Part shown: positions 60,667-64,000 of the stretch, in pieces
How positions within the stretch are numbered: the stretch's first letter is position 1
How the letters are laid out: each line of letters starts with the position of its first letter
Assembly (NCBI RefSeq): GCF_021390435.2
Contig: NZ_JAJVCN010000001.1
Coordinates: 2,170,001 to 2,234,000, forward strand
Direction of reading: 5' to 3'
Length of the DNA: 64,000 bases
Source of the DNA: Kibdelosporangium philippinense
GTDB taxonomy: Bacteria > Actinomycetota > Actinomycetes > Mycobacteriales > Pseudonocardiaceae
Notes under the pieces: model-generated
Told to the model about the DNA's origin: nothing
The model's database searches: none
Seen by the model: only the letters and a program-made list of their open reading frames with translations
Translations under genes and position numbers: made by a program

Positions 60667-61592
60667 GGTGCCTTCTCGCTCGCGGTCTGCTGGGTGCTCG
60701 CGCCCAGCAGCCGCAACGCGGCCTCCGACGGGGTGCCCGGCTCGGCGCTGTACATCAGGATCCGGTGCGCCGAATCGTCCGGCATCTGCACGACCTCGAA
60801 CGCCAGCTCGATCTGGCCGACCACCGGGTGGTGGAAATACTTCACGCCGAACGTGCAGTTGAGCACCGGATGCCGCGACCACAACGCGGCGAACTCGGTG
60901 CTTTTCATGGACAGCTCACCGATCAGTTCGGCCAAATGCCGATCGTCCGGATGACGGCCTGCCACCAATCGCAGCGACGCGATCGAACGCTTTGCCTCGT
61001 CGTCCCATCGGGCGTACAACTCGCGCGTATGCGAGTCGAGAAAAAGCATTCTGGTGAGATTCGGACGCGTCCCGACAGAATAGGGACTGTTGACGTCGTA
61101 ATGGCTGCCGAGCAGTTGGTGGCCGAGGGTGTTCCAGGCAAGAACGTCACTGCGGCGATCCATCGCGACGACCGCGACACCGTCCATCGCGAGGATCAGC
61201 TGACGGGTGCTCGGACGTGCGGTTTCCGGGCGCGATGTCTGCCTGCGCTTGCGTTTCGCCGGCCGCGCGAGGTTGCGCAGATGCGCCGTCTCGTCGTCGT
61301 TCAGGCGCAGCGCGCGGGCGATCGCGTCAAGCACGTCGTCCGACGCGTTCTGGCTTTGTCCCTGCTCAAGCCGGGTGTAGTAGGTCACACTGACGCCGGC
61401 GAGCTGTGCGAGCTCTTCGCGGCGCAGGCCGGGCACCCTGCGGGCGCCATAGGAGGCGAGGCCGACCTCTTCCGGCTGCAGCCGGGCTCGCCTCGTGCGC
61501 AGGAAGTCACCGAGCTCTGTGTCCACTTCACCAGTGTCCCGCATCGGCGGCCGGATCTGCCTGTCCCTGTCGGTGCCACCCTTGTCACACAT
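60654..61592 (-). CDS. XRE-family regulator with MmyB-like ligand domain
   Basis: N-terminal helix-turn-helix (RVPGLRREELAQLAGVSVTYYTRLEQGQ, about residues 52-79) followed by the MmyB-like domain (VAVVAMDRRSDVLAWNTLGHQLLG, NLTRMLFLDSHTRELYARWD, HPVVGQIELAFEVVQMPDD). This family often controls a nearby oxidoreductase or transporter. ATG 61592 has AGGAA at fitting distance; 61544 is an alternative. 312 residues. Confidence 0.9.
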   Translation of the reverse strand: MCDKGGTDRDRQIRPPMRDTGEVDTELGDFLRTRRARLQPEEVGLASYGARRVPGLRREELAQLAGVSVTYYTRLEQGQSQNASDDVLDAIARALRLNDDETAHLRNLARPAKRKRRQTSRPETARPSTRQLILAMDGVAVVAMDRRSDVLAWNTLGHQLLGSHYDVNSPYSVGTRPNLTRMLFLDSHTRELYARWDDEAKRSIASLRLVAGRHPDDRHLAELIGELSMKSTEFAALWSRHPVLNCTFGVKYFHHPVVGQIELAFEVVQMPDDSAHRILMYSAEPGTPSEAALRLLGASTQQTASEKAPQDS

Positions 61593-61825
61593 CCGGATTC
61601 CTGGTTTTAATACGGTGATTTGACTGAATTCACGCGTGCGTTCAACTGTCTAAAATGAGTTGTTGCACAGCGATTCCTTTCGGTCCGCCGCTGCGTTTAG
61701 CATCGAGCCGTATTCGCCAGACTTGGCTTTCAAAGTGGATCAGCTGAGTGATGACCATCTCGGGGTAAACGAGTCGATTAAGGCCGAGTCAGGAAATCCC
61801 TTTCATCGGCCGTAGGAAGGACGTC

Positions 61826-62995
61826 ACGCGAAAGGTTGCTGTCATCCTCGGCACGCGGCCGGAGGCCATCAAATGCGCCCCGGTCATCCGGGCGCTGAAG
61901 GATGACCCTCGATTCACTCCGGTCGTACTGTCCACCGGCCAGCACAGGCAGATGCTCGACGAGACGCTTGCGGCATTCGGGATCACCCCGGACGTCGACC
62001 TGAGCGTGATGGCCGAGCGGCAAACCCTTTCCCAGGTAACCCATCGGGCGCTGAGCGGCCTGGCCGAGCACCTGTCGGACTCGCCGGTCGACGCGGTCAT
62101 GGTGCACGGCGACACGGCCACCACACTCGCCGGTGGCCTTGCCGGATTCCACAACCAGATCCCGGTCGTGCACATCGAAGCGGGACTGCGCAGCGGCAAC
62201 CTGTACTCGCCGTTCCCGGAAGAGGCCAACCGCAGGCTGGTCGCGCAGATCTCCGAACTGCACCTGGCACCGACGGCAGGCAACAGCGCCAATCTGATCC
62301 GCGAGGGCATCAGCGAACACAAGATCGTCGTCACGGGCAACACGGTCATCGACGCGTTGCGGTGGGCGAGCGCGCAGGCGGTCGACTACGGCGACCCCGC
62401 GTTGGAGGACCTGGACGACGACCCGCGCCGGGTGATCGTCGCGTCGGCGCACCGGCGTGAGTCGTGGAGCAAGCTCACCCAGATCGGCCAGGCGCTGCGG
62501 CAGGTCGCGGACGCCGAAAACGTCCGGATCGTTGTCCCGTTGCACCGCAATCCCGTTGTGCGCGAGGCGATACTGCCGGAGATCAGTGGTGTTCCGAACA
62601 TCACGATCGTCGACCCGTTGCCGTACTTACAGTTCTGCCGGTTGATGCTGCGTAGCGACATCATCGTGTCGGACAGCAGCGGTGCCGAGGAGGAAGGTCC
62701 GGCGCTCGGCAAGCCGACCTTGGTGTTGCGGGACATCACTGAGCGCCCCGAAGCGGTCGTGGCAGGCACCGCCCGGCTCGTCGGACGCACCTGTGAGCGC
62801 GTCGCTGCTGAGGTCACCGCACTCCTGCGCGACGAGGCTCTGTATACGCGGATGGCCACGACCGCGAACCCTTATGGTGACGGCAAAGCGACCGACCGCG
62901 TGGTCGGCGCGCTGGCCCACTACTTCGGCGACGGGCCTGCGGTCGTGCCGTTCGTGCCGGGCAGCCTGATCACGCCCGCTGGGATAGCGGCCTGA
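61826..62995 (+). CDS. wecB: UDP-GlcNAc 2-epimerase (WecB type), non-standard start
   Basis: Interconverts UDP-GlcNAc and UDP-ManNAc. The conserved N-terminal strand KVAVILGTRPEAIKCAPVIRAL is in frame from about 61832, yet there is no ATG, GTG, TTG or CTG between the upstream stop (61766) and it. The ribosome-like AGGAAGG (61814-61820) points to initiation near ACG 61826 or to a sequence error. The first normal start, ATG 61952, would remove the nucleotide-binding N-terminus. Also seen: VHGDTATTLAGGLAGF, VHIEAGLRSGNLYSPFPEEANR, SAHRRESW, SDSSGAEEEGPALGKPTLVLRD. Whether it is functional depends on the start. Followed directly by the next gene (ATG 62995 overlaps its TGA). Confidence 0.8.
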   Translation, partial: TRKVAVILGTRPEAIKCAPVIRALKDDPRFTPVVLSTGQHRQMLDETLAAFGITPDVDLSVMAERQTLSQVTHRALSGLAEHLSDSPVDAVMVHGDTATTLAGGLAGFHNQIPVVHIEAGLRSGNLYSPFPEEANRRLVAQISELHLAPTAGNSANLIREGISEHKIVVTGNTVIDALRWASAQAVDYGDPALEDLDDDPRRVIVASAHRRESWSKLTQIGQALRQVADAENVRIVVPLHRNPVVREAILPEISGVPNITIVDPLPYLQFCRLMLRSDIIVSDSSGAEEEGPALGKPTLVLRDITERPEAVVAGTARLVGRTCERVAAEVTALLRDEALYTRMATTANPYGDGKATDRVVGALAHYFGDGPAVVPFVPGSLITPAGIAA

Positions 62996-63751
62996 TGGCG
63001 GGCACGAGCAGGCCGATCAACTCGGCCAACGCGTACATCGATGCCCAGTTCGTGGTGGCGCCCAAGGACTTCCCGGTTCTCGGAAGGACCATTGTGGTCA
63101 ATCCGAACCTGACTCCGCTGACCGTGGGGGAGGAGCCGGTCCGGCACATCCCGGCGTTCTCGTCGACCGTGCTCGTGGACACGACCATCGAGCAGGGCGA
63201 CAGCGTGCTGCTGTTCCGTGTGCTGGACGAGGACAACATGGCGGACATCGTCAACCAGCCGGACTGGAGCCTGTTCGCGGACCTGCTGCCCGGGTTCCCG
63301 CGCTCGACCCAGCTCTACCGTGGACCGGTCGACCAGATCGGCACCATCGAGTTCGACCCGGACATCGCACTGGCCCCCACCCGACAAATCCCGCCATCCA
63401 GGGGAGCCCTTGCTTTTACGTTACCCGAGGGGTCCGACAAAACCGGGAACTCTCGGACTTTCCGGATCTCGGTGAACCTGTGGTTCGCACCCGCCGGGAC
63501 CGACTGCGCGATCCACAACGTGCACGAGTTCATCGAGATCCACTCCCAGATCCACGGGTACGGCCGGATGCAGAAGTTCAAGCAGCGCGACCACAGCACG
63601 CTGTACGAGGACCAGTTGATGAGTCCCGGCCACACCCCGCCCGTGCCGTTCTCTCCGCACCAGGCCGGACGGCGGGTTCACCTACCCGTGGCACCAGTAC
63701 CGAGCCGACACCGACTGCGTCTGGCTCGCCGTCGAGTACCACGCCGTCTGA
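62995..63751 (+). pseudogene. Unknown protein, frameshifted near its 3' end
   Basis: From ATG 62995 a regular protein frame runs about 218 residues (SANAYIDAQFVVAPKDFPVLG, TVGEEPVRHIPAFSSTVLVD, HNVHEFIEIHSQIHGYGRMQKF). After about 63650 the frame turns Arg-rich, while another frame gives a coding-like end (DGGFTYPWHQYRADTDCVWLA, stop TGA 63749-63751). A one-base change near 63655-63670 would give a protein of about 251 residues. The His/Glu-rich HEFIEIHSQIHGYG could be a metal site of a cupin-like fold, but no family is recognised. Confidence 0.55.
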
Positions 63752-63776
63752 GTTATCGAAAGGAAAGGAGACAACT

Positions 63777-64000
63777 GTGGTGACACCCCCGAAGTTCACC
63801 CCGGAGATCGTCGCCGAGCAGTTGCGCGACGGGTACTGGCTTGAGGCACCTGACGTCGACGGCGATGGAACGCCCGACCTGTTCGGCTACGGCCTGCGCC
63901 TCGGCGAGATCTACTGGTACCAGAACCGCGCAGGCTGGCCGAAGCGGCTGGTGACCGACGGGTTCCGGATGCCGGTCGGCGCCGACTTCGGTGACATCAG
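63777..64000 (+). CDS. FG-GAP/VCBS-like repeat protein, 3' partial
   Basis: Starts GTG 63777 (AAGGAG 6 bases upstream) and is open to the window end. DVDGDGTPDLFGYGL has the Asp-rich calcium-loop pattern of FG-GAP/VCBS beta-propeller repeats, followed by GEIYWYQNRAGW, which fits a repeat blade. No signal peptide is seen at this start. It follows the unknown gene by 25 bp and is likely co-transcribed. Confidence 0.6.
   Translation, partial: MVTPPKFTPEIVAEQLRDGYWLEAPDVDGDGTPDLFGYGLRLGEIYWYQNRAGWPKRLVTDGFRMPVGADFGDI

Overview
The window reads as high-GC actinomycete DNA, most like Amycolatopsis or a close relative: many GTG/TTG starts, tightly overlapping genes and actinomycete protein families. 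About two thirds of it (1-41868) is most of a vancomycin-family glycopeptide antibiotic (GPA) biosynthetic cluster. The cluster runs off the left edge, where NRPS modules 1-6 would lie. The remaining third holds an IS256 element, a small signalling/ATPase module, assorted housekeeping-type genes, and a StrR-type regulator that may belong to the cluster.

Cluster layout: the end of the module 4-6 NRPS and the complete last NRPS (C-A-T-X-TE, specificity code for 3,5-dihydroxyphenylglycine), an MbtH protein, three cross-linking P450s (OxyA, OxyB, OxyC), a tryptophan-halogenase-type chlorinase, three GT1 glycosyltransferases (GtfA/B/C order), a sugar C-methyltransferase, a PIG-L deacetylase, two tandem GT39-type membrane mannosyltransferase-like genes, two tandem N-methyltransferases, HpgT on the opposite strand, the beta-hydroxytyrosine cassette (hydrolase, A-T NRPS, P450), HmaS and Hmo for hydroxyphenylglycine, four deoxyaminosugar genes (EvaA/E/B/D type), an extra reverse-strand glycosyltransferase, DpgA-D for dihydroxyphenylglycine, and a DAHP synthase that feeds aromatic precursors. 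A strong hairpin at 41836-41868 ends the block. Having three Oxy P450s and no fourth OxyE-type enzyme predicts a tricyclic (vancomycin/avoparcin-like) chlorinated core. The sugar genes predict a C-methylated 3-amino-2,3,6-trideoxyhexose, glucose, and probably mannose or another polyprenyl-phosphate-donated sugar. Not seen: vanHAX, an ABC exporter, prephenate dehydrogenase, NRPS modules 1-5. A GTCCAG-N17-TTGGAC site upstream of oxyA fits the StrR/Bbr operator, and a StrR-family gene lies at 59677-60666, about 18 kb beyond the cluster end.

Region 41887-49160: a secreted trypsin-like protease, an IS256-family insertion sequence, then a same-strand module of a small membrane protein (apparently frameshifted), a Crp/Fnr protein, a class III nucleotide-cyclase-like protein and a large ATPase-like protein with a degenerate P-loop. 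The last two overlap by 4 bp and share a near-identical motif (NGPMSGLQAN-x-I-x-G-[N/D]-V). This is the best candidate here for an undescribed signalling or defence system.

Region 49162-64000: YafY/WYL regulator, SnoaL-like protein, DUF488 protein, small secreted protein, GH25 lysozyme, frameshifted LLM oxidoreductase, hypothetical protein, esterase, two divergent MFS transporters, a Tat-exported bicovalent flavin oxidase of the Dbv29 hexose-oxidase type, the StrR-type regulator, an XRE/MmyB regulator, a UDP-GlcNAc 2-epimerase with no normal start codon, an unknown frameshifted protein and the start of a repeat-type protein. Five apparent frameshifts lie in 44.8-63.8 kb and none was noticed in the GPA cluster. 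They are either local sequence errors or real gene decay. No tRNA, rRNA or CRISPR was seen.
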